The position numbers and the translations under genes are program-made. Below, piece after piece: positions 9,346 to 18,343 of a DNA stretch of 64,000 nt. Every line of letters begins with the position of its first letter. The stretch's first letter is position 1. Location: the NCBI RefSeq assembly GCF_002420705.1, contig NZ_DIIM01000014.1:62361-126360 (forward strand), given 5' to 3'. The notes under the pieces were generated by a model. That model was not told the origin of the DNA. It did not search any database and saw only the letters and a program-made list of their open reading frames with translations. Source of the stretch: Sphingobacterium sp. UBA5670. GTDB lineage: Bacteria > Bacteroidota > Bacteroidia > Sphingobacteriales > Sphingobacteriaceae.

Positions 9346-9384
9346 ATAAAAAGGTCCCGTTCCTAAGACCGGGACCTTTTTATC
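9346..9384. terminator. Terminator downstream of speA
   Basis: AAAAAGGTCCCG and CGGGACCTTTTT form a GC-rich stem over a 10-nt loop, with A and T runs on both sides. It lies about 85 bp past the speA stop and can also stop transcription from the left. Confidence 0.85.
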
Positions 9385-9465
9385 GTTATTTAAAAATACT
9401 TTTTTGGCAAGAATACAGGACTGCAATCGTTGCCATTTTAAGTAGTTCGTTTTTGAAGGCATATC

Positions 9466-10857
9466 TTATTGATACCCCAATAGTTTCATGACTTGTTTGG
9501 AGTTTTGTTCTTCACCAAATACCTCGTAATTGAATGTTTCATCTCTATTGCGGCGGACGAGTACATGTTTAGGCGAAGGCAATAAGCAGTGATGGATTCC
9601 TCCATATCCGCTCAGTACATCTTGATAGGCTCCTGTATGAAAGAATCCCAAGTATTGTACCTTACGTGTCTTCGGCATAAATACTGAATTCATGTGTGCC
9701 TCCTGATTATAATAATCCTGGCCATCGCAAGTAATCCCGCCTAAATTGACACGCTCATATTCAGAGTCCCAGTTATTGATCGGTAATAGAATGTATTTTT
9801 GATTCAATGCCCATACATCCGGTAAATTCGTAATAAATGAACCATCAATCATAAACCAGCGCTCACGGTCATTCTGTTGTTTGCGGCCGAGTACTTTGTA
9901 CAGAATACCTGATGCTTCAGCAACGGTATATTTGCCGAATTCGGTAATAATATCTGGTTCCATCACCTCGTGGTGCGCACAGATTTGTTTGATCCGGTTG
10001 ACAATTTCATTGACCATGTATTCGTAGTCAAAGTCGTGTACCAGCGAATCCTTAAACGGCATACCGCCACCGATATCCAGGGTATCTAAGTCTGGGTTTA
10101 CTTTCTTGAATTTACAGTACAATGTAACATATTTCTCCAGTTCATTCCAGTAGTACGGAGTATCTGAGATACCTGAATTGATGAAAAAGTGAAGCAGCTT
10201 GACTTTAAAGTTTGGATTGTCAACGATTTTGTTGTTATAGAAGTCAATGACGTCTTCCTGACGGATTCCTAAACGAGATGTATAGAATTGAGAGTCTGGC
10301 TGCTCTTCGGAAGCAACGCGGATCCCTAAAGCACAAGGCTCATCCAACTCGATTTCATCATCATAAAGGTTAAACTCTTCTTTGTTGTCCAGTACCGGTA
10401 TAATGTTCGTATACCCGTCATGGATCATATCTACAATATACTGTTTATACTGGTAGGTTTTGAACCCATTACAGATGACTGTAATGTCTTTTGTTACTGT
10501 TCCCTGTCTTTCCAATGAATCGATCATCGGCATGTCAAATGCAGAGGAAGTTTCCAGGTGGATATCATTTTTCAAGGCCTCTTCTACGATGTGCTTGAAA
10601 TGGGATGATTTGGTACAATAACAATATTTGTAAGATCCGCGATAGTTATGTTTCAGAATTGCGGTCTGAAAAAGGATTTTCGCTTGCTGAATTTTTTTGC
10701 TGACGATAGGCAAATAGGTAAAACGTAACGGCGTACCGTACGTTTCTATCATTTCCATTAAATTCAAATCGTGAAAATACAATTCGTCGTCGATGATTTC
10801 GAATCCGTCTTGCGGAAAACCAACACTTAAGTCAAGAAATTCCTGATAGCTCTGCAT
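9466..10857 (-). CDS. speA: Biosynthetic arginine decarboxylase, short Bacteroidota form
   Basis: A 463-residue fold-type III PLP enzyme that decarboxylates arginine to agmatine, the entry to polyamine synthesis. The N-terminal barrel carries the PLP lysine context YCTKSSHFKHIVEEAL, and HLETSSAFDMPMID, LDIGGGMPFKDS (phosphate-binding glycine loop) and the C-terminal GAYQDVLSGYGGIHHC are visible. It is about 170 residues shorter than the E. coli enzyme, as is usual in this phylum. It is transcribed divergently from argS with 108 bp between them and has a well-formed promoter. Substrate is assigned by family; a related diamino acid cannot be excluded. Confidence 0.85.
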   Translation of the reverse strand: MQSYQEFLDLSVGFPQDGFEIIDDELYFHDLNLMEMIETYGTPLRFTYLPIVSKKIQQAKILFQTAILKHNYRGSYKYCYCTKSSHFKHIVEEALKNDIHLETSSAFDMPMIDSLERQGTVTKDITVICNGFKTYQYKQYIVDMIHDGYTNIIPVLDNKEEFNLYDDEIELDEPCALGIRVASEEQPDSQFYTSRLGIRQEDVIDFYNNKIVDNPNFKVKLLHFFINSGISDTPYYWNELEKYVTLYCKFKKVNPDLDTLDIGGGMPFKDSLVHDFDYEYMVNEIVNRIKQICAHHEVMEPDIITEFGKYTVAEASGILYKVLGRKQQNDRERWFMIDGSFITNLPDVWALNQKYILLPINNWDSEYERVNLGGITCDGQDYYNQEAHMNSVFMPKTRKVQYLGFFHTGAYQDVLSGYGGIHHCLLPSPKHVLVRRNRDETFNYEVFGEEQNSKQVMKLLGYQ

Positions 10858-10872
10858 TTTTTATTATTTTTG

Positions 10873-10903
10873 CAAAGATATACTTTAATGGTGAATACCT
10901 AAA
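10873..10903 (-). promoter_or_regulatory. Probable promoter of speA
   Basis: On the minus strand TTTA (10903-10900), a 19-nt spacer and TATCTTTG (10880-10873), an exact TAnnTTTG. The predicted transcription start is less than 10 nt from the ATG, so the mRNA leader would be very short. Confidence 0.6.
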
Positions 10904-10965
10904 TAAGGAATGTTATTTATTTCCAATTCACTATCAGGAAGTTGTAAAAATTACAAAATCATTAA

Positions 10966-12750
10966 ATGGCAAATTCTATTCAAAAGCGACTTGTTGAAGT
11001 CACTGTACAGGCAGTAAAAGAGCTTTACAATGCAGATATTTTAGAAAATCAAATTGCTTTACAAGCTACCCGAAAGGAGTTTGAAGGACAAATTACGATC
11101 GTAACTTTTCCGGTAACGCGCTTTTCGAAATCTTCTCCGGAACAGACTGGAAAAGAAATTGGTACATATTTGCAACAGCATATTGCTGAGATATCGGATT
11201 TCAATGTGATCAAAGGCTTTTTGAATATTGTTCTTTCTGATGCTTACTGGATCACTTTACTAAACCAAACGATAACTGCGAAGGACTTTGGTGTATTTCC
11301 TGCGAATGGAAAGAAATTGATGGTTGAATACTCTTCTCCAAATACGAATAAACCGTTGCATTTAGGTCACATTCGTAATAACTTATTAGGCTATTCTGTC
11401 GCTGAAATTCTGAAAGCTTACGGTTATGAAGTTATCAAAGCAAATTTGGTGAACGACCGTGGTATTCATATCTGCAAGTCTATGTTAGCCTGGCAAAAAT
11501 TTGGTGCAGGTGAAACACCCGAATCTACGGGTATGAAAGGAGACCATCTTGTTGGAAAATATTATGTGGTCTTTGATAAAGAGTACAAGAAAGAAATTGA
11601 AGGCTTAAAAGCTGAAGGTCAAACCGAAGAGGAAGCAAAGAAAAATGCGCCTTTAATGAAGGAAGCACAAGCGATGCTGCAACAATGGGAAGCCGGTAAT
11701 GAAGAAGTGATCTCGCTTTGGAAAACCATGAACAGCTGGGTATATGCTGGATTTGAAAAAACCTATAAGCAATTGGGGGTCAATTTTGATAAATATTACT
11801 ATGAATCCAATACGTATTTATTGGGTAAAGATATTATCCAAGAGGGTTTAGATAGTGGCGTTTTCTTTAAAAAAGACGATAACTCGGTTTGGATTGACCT
11901 AACGGAGGAGGGATTAGACCAGAAACTTGTGCTGCGAGGTGATGGTACTTCTGTCTATATTACGCAAGATTTAGGGACAGCTCAATTGAAGTACGATGAA
12001 TTCCAAATGAATGAATCTATTTATGTGGTGGGTAACGAACAGGATTACCATTTCAAGGTATTGTTCTTGATTTTGAAGAAATTGGGTAAAACTTGGGCCG
12101 ACGGTTTGTTCCATTTGTCTTATGGAATGGTTGATCTGCCATCGGGTAAAATGAAATCGCGTGAGGGAACTGTTGTTGACGCAGATGATTTGATGGCTGA
12201 AATGCTGAAAACTGCACAAGAACGTACCGAAGAGCTTGGCAAGACGGAAGGATTAGATGAAGAATCCAAAGCGGCTCTTTATGACACGATTGGAATGGGG
12301 GCGCTTAAATATTTTCTATTGAAGGTAGATCCTAAAAAACGCCTCTTGTTTGATCCAAATGAATCTGTCGATTTTCAGGGGCATACAGGGCCATTTATAC
12401 AATACACACACGCGCGTATTAAATCTGTCTTAAGTAAAGCTGATTTTGATTTTAACAGCGCTGTGTCTGTGCCTGCGACGATCTCTTCCTATGAACGTGA
12501 TTTAATTCAGCAGCTAGGCGCTTTTCCGGAGATTATTGAGGCATCTGCACAGGAGTTCAGTCCTGCACAACTGGCAAATTATATTTATGAAGTAGCGAAA
12601 TTCTACAATAAATTCTATCATGAGGAAACGATATTGAAAGCGGAAGATCCTGATGTGAAAAACTTTAGGTTGCACCTTTCAGCCTCTGCAGCAAAGGTTA
12701 TTGCTAAAGGAATGAACTTATTGGGAATTCGTGTACCCGAAAGAATGTAA
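10966..12750 (+). CDS. argS: Arginyl-tRNA synthetase
   Basis: A 594-residue class I aminoacyl-tRNA synthetase that charges tRNA-Arg. The N-terminal additional domain (residues 1-110) is followed by the HIGH motif in NKPLHLGHIRNNLLG, the catalytic core with YITQDLGTAQLKYDEF, and a KMSKS-equivalent loop in SGKMKSREGTVVDADDL. The helical anticodon-binding domain ends with the conserved GIRVPERM tail. Length is normal. The next gene starts 4 bp after its stop, so the two are probably cotranscribed. No attenuator or leader peptide was seen upstream, unlike tyrS in this window. Confidence 0.98.
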   Translation: MANSIQKRLVEVTVQAVKELYNADILENQIALQATRKEFEGQITIVTFPVTRFSKSSPEQTGKEIGTYLQQHIAEISDFNVIKGFLNIVLSDAYWITLLNQTITAKDFGVFPANGKKLMVEYSSPNTNKPLHLGHIRNNLLGYSVAEILKAYGYEVIKANLVNDRGIHICKSMLAWQKFGAGETPESTGMKGDHLVGKYYVVFDKEYKKEIEGLKAEGQTEEEAKKNAPLMKEAQAMLQQWEAGNEEVISLWKTMNSWVYAGFEKTYKQLGVNFDKYYYESNTYLLGKDIIQEGLDSGVFFKKDDNSVWIDLTEEGLDQKLVLRGDGTSVYITQDLGTAQLKYDEFQMNESIYVVGNEQDYHFKVLFLILKKLGKTWADGLFHLSYGMVDLPSGKMKSREGTVVDADDLMAEMLKTAQERTEELGKTEGLDEESKAALYDTIGMGALKYFLLKVDPKKRLLFDPNESVDFQGHTGPFIQYTHARIKSVLSKADFDFNSAVSVPATISSYERDLIQQLGAFPEIIEASAQEFSPAQLANYIYEVAKFYNKFYHEETILKAEDPDVKNFRLHLSASAAKVIAKGMNLLGIRVPERM

Positions 12751-12754
12751 TGTT

Positions 12755-13831
12755 ATGAAGAAAATTCGAGTAGGGCTTATTGGTTTTGGAATTTCAGGGC
12801 AGGTTTTTCATGCTCCTGTCATGCGTTCGATTGCGGAATTGGATCTTGTCAAAGTGACAGCCCGGAAAGCTGATCAGCAACTTTTGTTAAAGCAGCGCTA
12901 CCCACAGGCTGAAATTGCTTTGTCTGCTGATGATATTTTTAACGATACAACCATTGATCTTGTCGTGGTTGCCACTTCCAATGAAATGCATTATCCTTTT
13001 GCAAAACGTGCATTGGAAGCAGGAAAACATGTTGTTGTTGAAAAGCCATTTACCAATAGTGTCGAACAAGCAGATGAACTTATTGCTTTGGCAAAGGAGA
13101 AAAATCTGATCTTGGCACCCTATCATAATTTAAGGTTCAACTCGGATTATCGGACTGTGGAGAAAATGGTAAAAAGTGGAAGATTGGGCCGGATTGTGAA
13201 TGTAGAATCTCGGTTCGATCGTTTCCGTAATTACCTGCGTCCTAACGCCTGGCGTGAGGAAAATTTGCCGGGCTCTGGTATATTTTATGATTTAGGACCA
13301 CATCTCATCGACCAGGCGCTGCAATTATTTGGAAAGCCAAATGCAGTCTTTGCTGATTTGGCCATCCAACGGGATCACGCGAAGACAATTGACAATTTCG
13401 ACTGCCTATTGTACTATGATAATTTGCGGGTATCGCTGAAAGGCTCCATGCTTGCAAAAGAACCTACGCCACGTTATCGTATCTTTGGGATGAATGGAAA
13501 TTTTGTGAAATATGGTGTTGATCCACAGGAAGCCTTATTACGGGATGGTAAATTCCCGGATGAGGATCCAAACTGGGGTCAAGAGGATCCAAGTCTATAC
13601 GGTAAGCTTAATATTGTGGAAGAAGGTAAAGACATCGAGGAAATTATTCCTTCCGAAATAGGATCTTATCCGGATTTTTATCAGAATGTGGCGGACGCTA
13701 TATTAGGAAAAGCTGATTTGATAGCATCGGCAGAGCAGGCTCGAGATGTCATTCAGATCATTGAATTGGGATATCGGAGTCAATTGGAACGAAAAGTTGT
13801 TTCCGTTGAAAACACATTGATTGCTTATTAG
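12755..13831 (+). CDS. Gfo/Idh/MocA-family oxidoreductase
   Basis: A 358-residue NAD(P)-dependent dehydrogenase. The Rossmann motif GLIGFGISGQVFHAPV opens the protein, HVVVEKPFTNSVEQADEL contains the conserved EKP lysine, and GSGIFYDLGPHLIDQALQLFG holds the Asp/His active-site pair of the C-terminal domain. It resembles the YdgJ/scyllo-inositol dehydrogenase branch, but the sugar or polyol substrate cannot be read. A longer frame from a GTG at 12731 overlaps argS; ATG at 12755, right before the Rossmann strand, is preferred. It probably shares a transcript with argS and the flavoprotein 9 bp downstream. Confidence 0.88.
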   Translation: MKKIRVGLIGFGISGQVFHAPVMRSIAELDLVKVTARKADQQLLLKQRYPQAEIALSADDIFNDTTIDLVVVATSNEMHYPFAKRALEAGKHVVVEKPFTNSVEQADELIALAKEKNLILAPYHNLRFNSDYRTVEKMVKSGRLGRIVNVESRFDRFRNYLRPNAWREENLPGSGIFYDLGPHLIDQALQLFGKPNAVFADLAIQRDHAKTIDNFDCLLYYDNLRVSLKGSMLAKEPTPRYRIFGMNGNFVKYGVDPQEALLRDGKFPDEDPNWGQEDPSLYGKLNIVEEGKDIEEIIPSEIGSYPDFYQNVADAILGKADLIASAEQARDVIQIIELGYRSQLERKVVSVENTLIAY

Positions 13832-13840
13832 AACGCTGCT

Positions 13841-15037
13841 GTGAGTAGAACATACGATGCTATAATTATTGGAGGAGGAGCCTGTGGCTTAATGTGTGCT
13901 GCACAGGCAGGACTGCTTGGAAAGAAAACTTTGGTACTGGAACGAAATGATAAAGTCGGTGCAAAGATCTTGATTTCCGGAGGAGGGCGATGTAATTATA
14001 CCAATATCGGTACTGGTCCAGCAAATTTCATTTCTGAAAATCCAGATTTTTTGCATAGCGTATTCAGGCAGTGGACGGTGGAGGATACTATTGTGTTTTT
14101 TGAAAGTTATGGTATTATTGGGCAGGAGAAAACTTTGGGGCAGTTGTTTCCAGTAACAAATAAAGCAAAAGATATCGTTGCCGTGTTTTCCAAAATTTTA
14201 TATGAAACGGATCAGGATATTGCTTTAAATACCTTGGTGAAATCTGTTGAGAAAAATGCCGATGGTTTTGTGGTAACAGTAGAAAATGGAGCAGGTGAAT
14301 CCCAATATCATAGCCCAAAAGTTATTGTTGCTTCTGGAGGGCTTCCGGTTCAAAAGCTCGGTGCATCTGACTTTGGGCTACGACTGGCCAAAAAATTTAG
14401 TTTGGAGGTGGTCGGTACAGCTCCTGCATTAGTGCCGTTGACCATAACAGGAAAAGATGCCGATTGGTATAGTTCCTTAGCTGGAAATTCGGTATTCTCA
14501 AAGGTATCTGTTGCCGGAATGTCATTTGAGGAGAATATTCTCTTTACACACTGGGGATTGAGTGGACCCGCAATACTTCAGATATCAAGTTATTGGCGAC
14601 CGGGGCTAGAGATTACCATAGATCTGTTGCCTAATTTTAATTTGGACAATCTAATTAAACAAGAGCGACAATATGGCGGGAAAAGACTTGTTTCACAACT
14701 GCTAAACGATTATTTCAGCAGAAAATTGGTCGATGCTCTTGGAAAGTTCCTCGTTTTGGATACTAAAATCGCCTCACTTAGTAAGGCTGATGCAAAGTTG
14801 ATTGTCGATACTATTCATCGTTTCAAAGTAAAGCCTGCAGGGGATAAGGGCTATGATAAAGCAGAGGTTATGCGCGGCGGGGTGTCAACCAGGGAACTTC
14901 ATCCCAAGACCTTAATGTCCAAAAAAGTCGAGGGTCTTTATTTTGGGGGGGAGGCTGTTGATATTACCGGATGGCTTGGCGGCTATAATTTCCAGTGGGC
15001 TTGGGCAAGTGGTTATGCCATCGCCCAAGATATCTAA
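13841..15037 (+). CDS. NAD(P)/FAD-dependent oxidoreductase, HI0933/YhiN family
   Basis: A 398-residue flavoprotein. The FAD-binding IIIGGGACGLMCAAQAG at residues 8-24 is followed by the family signature VGAKILISGGGRCNYTN. C-terminal GLYFGGEAVDITGWLGGYNF and QWAWASGYAIA complete the nucleotide-binding domain as in other HI0933-like proteins. The start is a GTG at 13841, 9 bp after the preceding stop. The family has no settled reaction; it is cytoplasmic and widespread. Placement behind argS and the Gfo/Idh/MocA gene suggests cotranscription without an obvious pathway. Confidence 0.9.
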   Translation: MSRTYDAIIIGGGACGLMCAAQAGLLGKKTLVLERNDKVGAKILISGGGRCNYTNIGTGPANFISENPDFLHSVFRQWTVEDTIVFFESYGIIGQEKTLGQLFPVTNKAKDIVAVFSKILYETDQDIALNTLVKSVEKNADGFVVTVENGAGESQYHSPKVIVASGGLPVQKLGASDFGLRLAKKFSLEVVGTAPALVPLTITGKDADWYSSLAGNSVFSKVSVAGMSFEENILFTHWGLSGPAILQISSYWRPGLEITIDLLPNFNLDNLIKQERQYGGKRLVSQLLNDYFSRKLVDALGKFLVLDTKIASLSKADAKLIVDTIHRFKVKPAGDKGYDKAEVMRGGVSTRELHPKTLMSKKVEGLYFGGEAVDITGWLGGYNFQWAWASGYAIAQDI

Positions 15038-15104
15038 TCCTCTGATCCAAATTTATTCCAACTGATTACGCTGGCTATTTATCGCTTGGGCAATAGTTGG
15101 TATA

Positions 15105-16157
15105 TCAACTATTTGCTGGGCTTATGCCCTTGTTTTCAGAATTGTCTGCATAAAGCTGTTTGGCAGCTTCCAAACGTCGTATTATTCTTGTTTGTAAATT
15201 TCTTGGCGATAATACTTTAATCGATTCACCAAACCCTAAGATTTCTCTTTCCAGTTCAAAATTAAGGACGACATCTATACGAATTAAGATTGAACCATCT
15301 TCTTTTTTATCTAAAATCTGTTGGGAAGAGTGGAACGGTTTAGTTTCTACATAAGGTGCATTTCTTGCGTTGATCAGTAATATCACCCGGTGTCCGCGGT
15401 CCTTTTGGGTTTTCGAAACCCCTATCGTATCGGAAAAGTAACGTTCGAAATCGATCCCTGTATATTCCTTGTATGAATTTTTGCCCATTTCTTCTATAGC
15501 GTCAATCCGGTCCAGTGCAAGTGTCATCAATCCTTCGCTTTTTTTATGGTGACCGATGAGAAACCATCTATTACGATATTCCTTTAGCAGGTAAGGAGAA
15601 AAAACAAGATCCTGCTTCTGTGTTGCTTTGAAAGATTGGTAACTAATGAGTAACGGTGTTTTTTCGCGGATCGCCAGATGAAGGGGACTGATAAAAGTAA
15701 GGCCCTTCAGCAGCTTATTGTTTTCCAGTTGAATGATGGAGGGTGAATTATCTTTTTTGCTGTGTATGCTGTTTTCAAGACGTGCGACAATATCGCTCAT
15801 TTCATCAAAACTGGAGAACCCATTGATATGCTTGAGCACTTCAACAGCTTCTTTCATTTTCTGCATATCTCCAATGGAAATAGGTGAATTGCTGATGCTA
15901 TAATTGGGGTCTTCATAAGTATAGAACTTGCGATGCAGGACAATAATAGGAGCATTGTAGCCGAGCTTATTGCTACGCATCAGCTGCAGGTCACTTTGTA
16001 TTGTCCGCTTACTTATCCCGTTTTTGATCCCTTCAAATTCGTAGAGTGCATCAGAAACCTTTTCCATAAGGTCTTCTAATGTCCATTTGCGATGCCGTAA
16101 ACGGAGGCAATGATCGATCGTTTTGTACCGTATAAGAGCCAGTTTGTTGAGAGCCAT
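15105..16157 (-). CDS. WYL-domain transcriptional regulator
   Basis: A 350-residue regulator of the YafY/PafBC type. The N-terminal 85 residues form a winged helix (ALIRYKTIDHCLRLRHRKWT, then ISKRTIQSDLQLMRSN, the recognition region). The central and C-terminal parts read as a WYL domain: PLLISYQSF, FSPYLLKEYRNRWFLIGHH with the Tyr-Arg-Trp core and LALDRIDAIEEM, followed by a WCX-like tail. WYL domains bind nucleic acid or small ligands and often respond to DNA damage or single-stranded DNA. It is convergent with the flavoprotein and lies just upstream of rnpB. Target genes are unknown. Confidence 0.88.
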   Translation of the reverse strand: MALNKLALIRYKTIDHCLRLRHRKWTLEDLMEKVSDALYEFEGIKNGISKRTIQSDLQLMRSNKLGYNAPIIVLHRKFYTYEDPNYSISNSPISIGDMQKMKEAVEVLKHINGFSSFDEMSDIVARLENSIHSKKDNSPSIIQLENNKLLKGLTFISPLHLAIREKTPLLISYQSFKATQKQDLVFSPYLLKEYRNRWFLIGHHKKSEGLMTLALDRIDAIEEMGKNSYKEYTGIDFERYFSDTIGVSKTQKDRGHRVILLINARNAPYVETKPFHSSQQILDKKEDGSILIRIDVVLNFELEREILGFGESIKVLSPRNLQTRIIRRLEAAKQLYADNSENKGISPANS

Positions 16158-16293
16158 AGTGTTAATTTCTTTGGATAAGCTGAAAATACAAAACTTTAAC
16201 CGATCTACGCAAACACATTGCGCAGATTTTTGAGATCTTTGCTTCGTTTGGCTGAAATTAAAAAGAAATTCGGGTTTTTCCGGGTAAAATAGC

Positions 16294-16301
16294 TACTTTT
16301 G
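16294..16301 (+). promoter_or_regulatory. Promoter -7 element of rnpB
   Basis: TACTTTTG matches TAnnTTTG exactly and ends 3 nt before the predicted 5' end of RNase P RNA at 16305. No clear TTTG is visible at the -33 distance. Confidence 0.6.
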
Positions 16302-16304
16302 CGC

Positions 16305-16685
16305 AGAAGCAAACTGGTTCTATCGCTGCTCTTTTTTTGAGAGGAGAGGAAAGTCCGGGCAACATAGAGCAACACGCTTCCTAACGGGAAGGCTGTTATG
16401 GAAATAGCAGACAGAAAGTGCCACAGAAAATATACCGCTTTTCGGAGTAAGGGTGAAAACGTAAGGTAAGAGCTTACGGTCTTGTATGGCAACATACATT
16501 ACGGTAAACCTCGTGTGTTGAAAGACCAAATAGGTTGCGAAAATCGAAGGCTGCTCGTCTTCTTTCAATTTATTGGAATTCGTAATGGGTAGGTTGATTG
16601 AGTTTGTCAGCGATGGCAAATCTAGATAAATGATAGAAATTCCACTTCGGTGGTCTACAGAACCCGGCTTACAAGGTTTGCTTCT
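16305..16685 (+). ncRNA. rnpB: RNase P RNA component, bacterial type A
   Basis: The catalytic RNA that trims tRNA 5' leaders. The universal P4 strands are present: GAGGAAAGTCCGGGC near the 5' end (about 16341-16355) and ACAGAACCCGGCTTAC near the 3' end (about 16658-16673). The first and last 10 nt (AGAAGCAAAC and GTTTGCTTCT) pair to form helix P1, which sets the ends at 16305 and 16685 for about 381 nt. Long open frames on the opposite strand here are shadows of this RNA. The 3' end is followed by a T-rich stretch. Confidence 0.96.
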
Positions 16686-16754
16686 TTTTCGCTAATTGCC
16701 AAAAAAATCTTATATTGATTCCCATAATTGAAAAAATAGCATAACTCTCGATTT

Positions 16755-18146
16755 ATGAGTACAATTTTAATCATTGATGATGAGCGCGCCATCAGAAGTT
16801 CGTTGCGTGATATCTTGGAATATGAAGATTATACGATTTTAGATGTCGACAATGGCCGGGATGGATTAGATATTTTAAAAAAGGAAAAAATAGATCTTGT
16901 TCTCTGCGATATCAAGATGAATACGATGGATGGGATGGAAGTTTTGGCGGAAGCGCATCAAAGCAGCCCAGACATCCCCTTTATTATGATCTCTGGACAT
17001 GGTACAATTGAAACGGCTGTTGAAGCCGCGAAAAAAGGTGCTTTTGACTTTTTAGAAAAACCGCTGGACCTGAATAGACTATTAATTACTGTTCGGAATG
17101 CACTGGATAAAAGCTCCCTCGTCACAGAAACTAAAGTGCTCAAACGCAAAGTTAGCAGCTCGAAAACAAAAGATATATTGGGGGAATCTGGTGCTATCAA
17201 ACGTATCAAGGAGACAATAGACCGTGTAGCACCGACAGAAGCCCGTGTTTTGATTACTGGAGCAAATGGTTCCGGAAAAGAGCTTGTGGCGCGTTGGTTA
17301 CATGAGAAATCGAATCGTGCGCAGGGACCTCTCATTGAAGTGAACTGTGCGGCTATACCTTCCGAATTAATTGAATCTGAATTATTCGGGCATGAAAAAG
17401 GATCCTTTACATCCGCGATTAAACAGCGTATTGGGAAATTTGAGCAGGCTAGTGGCGGAACATTGTTTTTGGACGAAATCGGAGATATGAGCCTATCGGC
17501 GCAAGCTAAAGTCTTAAGAGCGCTACAGGAACATAAAATCACTAGAGTGGGGGGCGACAAAGAGATTGATGTCAATGTACGTGTGGTAGCCGCGACCAAT
17601 AAAGATCTATTGAAGGAAATTGAGGAGGGTAACTTTAGAATGGACTTATATCACCGTTTGTCGGTGATCTTAATTCATGTTCCAGCTTTAATAGATCGTG
17701 TAGACGATATTCCCCTGCTTTCAACAAATTTTTGCGAAGAAATCTGTATGGAATATGGGATACCCGTGAAAGAGATTACTTCTGCGGCAATGAGAGAATT
17801 GAGTCATCTTCCCTGGACTGGTAACATTCGGGAATTGCGCAATATGATAGAGCGTTTAATTATTTTGAGCGACAGATCTATTACAGATAAAGATGTGGTG
17901 GCATTTGCTAATCCTTCGCGTGAGCCGGTAAACGGTATAGTGCATGAAAGGGCTGCTGCGAATTATGGTTTAGATATGGACTCTTTTGATTCGTTCCAAG
18001 ACTATAAAGATCATGCTGAAAAAGAGTTTATTAAATATAAATTGGAAAAAAATAATTGGAACGTCTCGAAAACGGCCGATGACCTTGATATTCAACGTAG
18101 TCACCTCTATAGTAAAATAGAAAAGTTTGGTCTGAAAAGAGATTAA
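16755..18146 (+). CDS. NtrC-family response regulator with altered GAFTGA loop
   Basis: A 463-residue protein: receiver domain (residues 1-125, phosphorylatable Asp52 in LVLCDIKM), AAA+ sigma-54 activation domain (about 140-375) and Fis-type helix-turn-helix (about 415-460, NNWNVSKTADDLDIQRSHLY). Walker A is GANGSGKE and Walker B is GGTLFLDEIGDM. The loop that normally reads GAFTGA and contacts sigma-54 reads GSFTSA (residues 216-221), while the second NtrC protein in this window has the standard loop. No histidine kinase lies beside it. It follows rnpB with a 69-bp gap and may be read partly from the rnpB promoter. Family call is firm; sigma-54 dependence is uncertain. Confidence 0.92.
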   Translation: MSTILIIDDERAIRSSLRDILEYEDYTILDVDNGRDGLDILKKEKIDLVLCDIKMNTMDGMEVLAEAHQSSPDIPFIMISGHGTIETAVEAAKKGAFDFLEKPLDLNRLLITVRNALDKSSLVTETKVLKRKVSSSKTKDILGESGAIKRIKETIDRVAPTEARVLITGANGSGKELVARWLHEKSNRAQGPLIEVNCAAIPSELIESELFGHEKGSFTSAIKQRIGKFEQASGGTLFLDEIGDMSLSAQAKVLRALQEHKITRVGGDKEIDVNVRVVAATNKDLLKEIEEGNFRMDLYHRLSVILIHVPALIDRVDDIPLLSTNFCEEICMEYGIPVKEITSAAMRELSHLPWTGNIRELRNMIERLIILSDRSITDKDVVAFANPSREPVNGIVHERAAANYGLDMDSFDSFQDYKDHAEKEFIKYKLEKNNWNVSKTADDLDIQRSHLYSKIEKFGLKRD

Positions 18147-18214
18147 TAACTGAATAAAATTGTAGTCAAGCGGCAGCAATTGAAAATTTAGTCCAAATCG
18201 GACAATATGAGCGT

Positions 18215-18249
18215 AAAAAAAGAGATTCCCAAAGGAATCTCTTTTTTTA
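18215..18249. terminator. Terminator after the orphan NtrC-type regulator
   Basis: AAAAAGAGATTCC and GGAATCTCTTTTT form a perfect stem with a CAAA loop followed by a T-run; the A-run on the other side lets it serve the converging HAD gene too. Confidence 0.9.
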
Positions 18250-18343
18250 TATGTTAACAGCAGCTCAAGGAATTTTTAAATGATACGATTAAGCTGCTTC
18301 ATGTTATATGTGTTTTCTCAGCAAATCTCCAGTAAAGTTTTAG

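Noticed and set aside
16205..16619. Two overlapping minus-strand reading frames of 96 and 99 codons
   Set aside because: They lie opposite RNase P RNA, whose conserved P4 strands and P1 pairing explain the sequence.
16958..17599. 213-codon minus-strand frame
   Set aside because: Antisense to the AAA+ domain of the NtrC-type regulator; composition is that of a mirrored coding strand.
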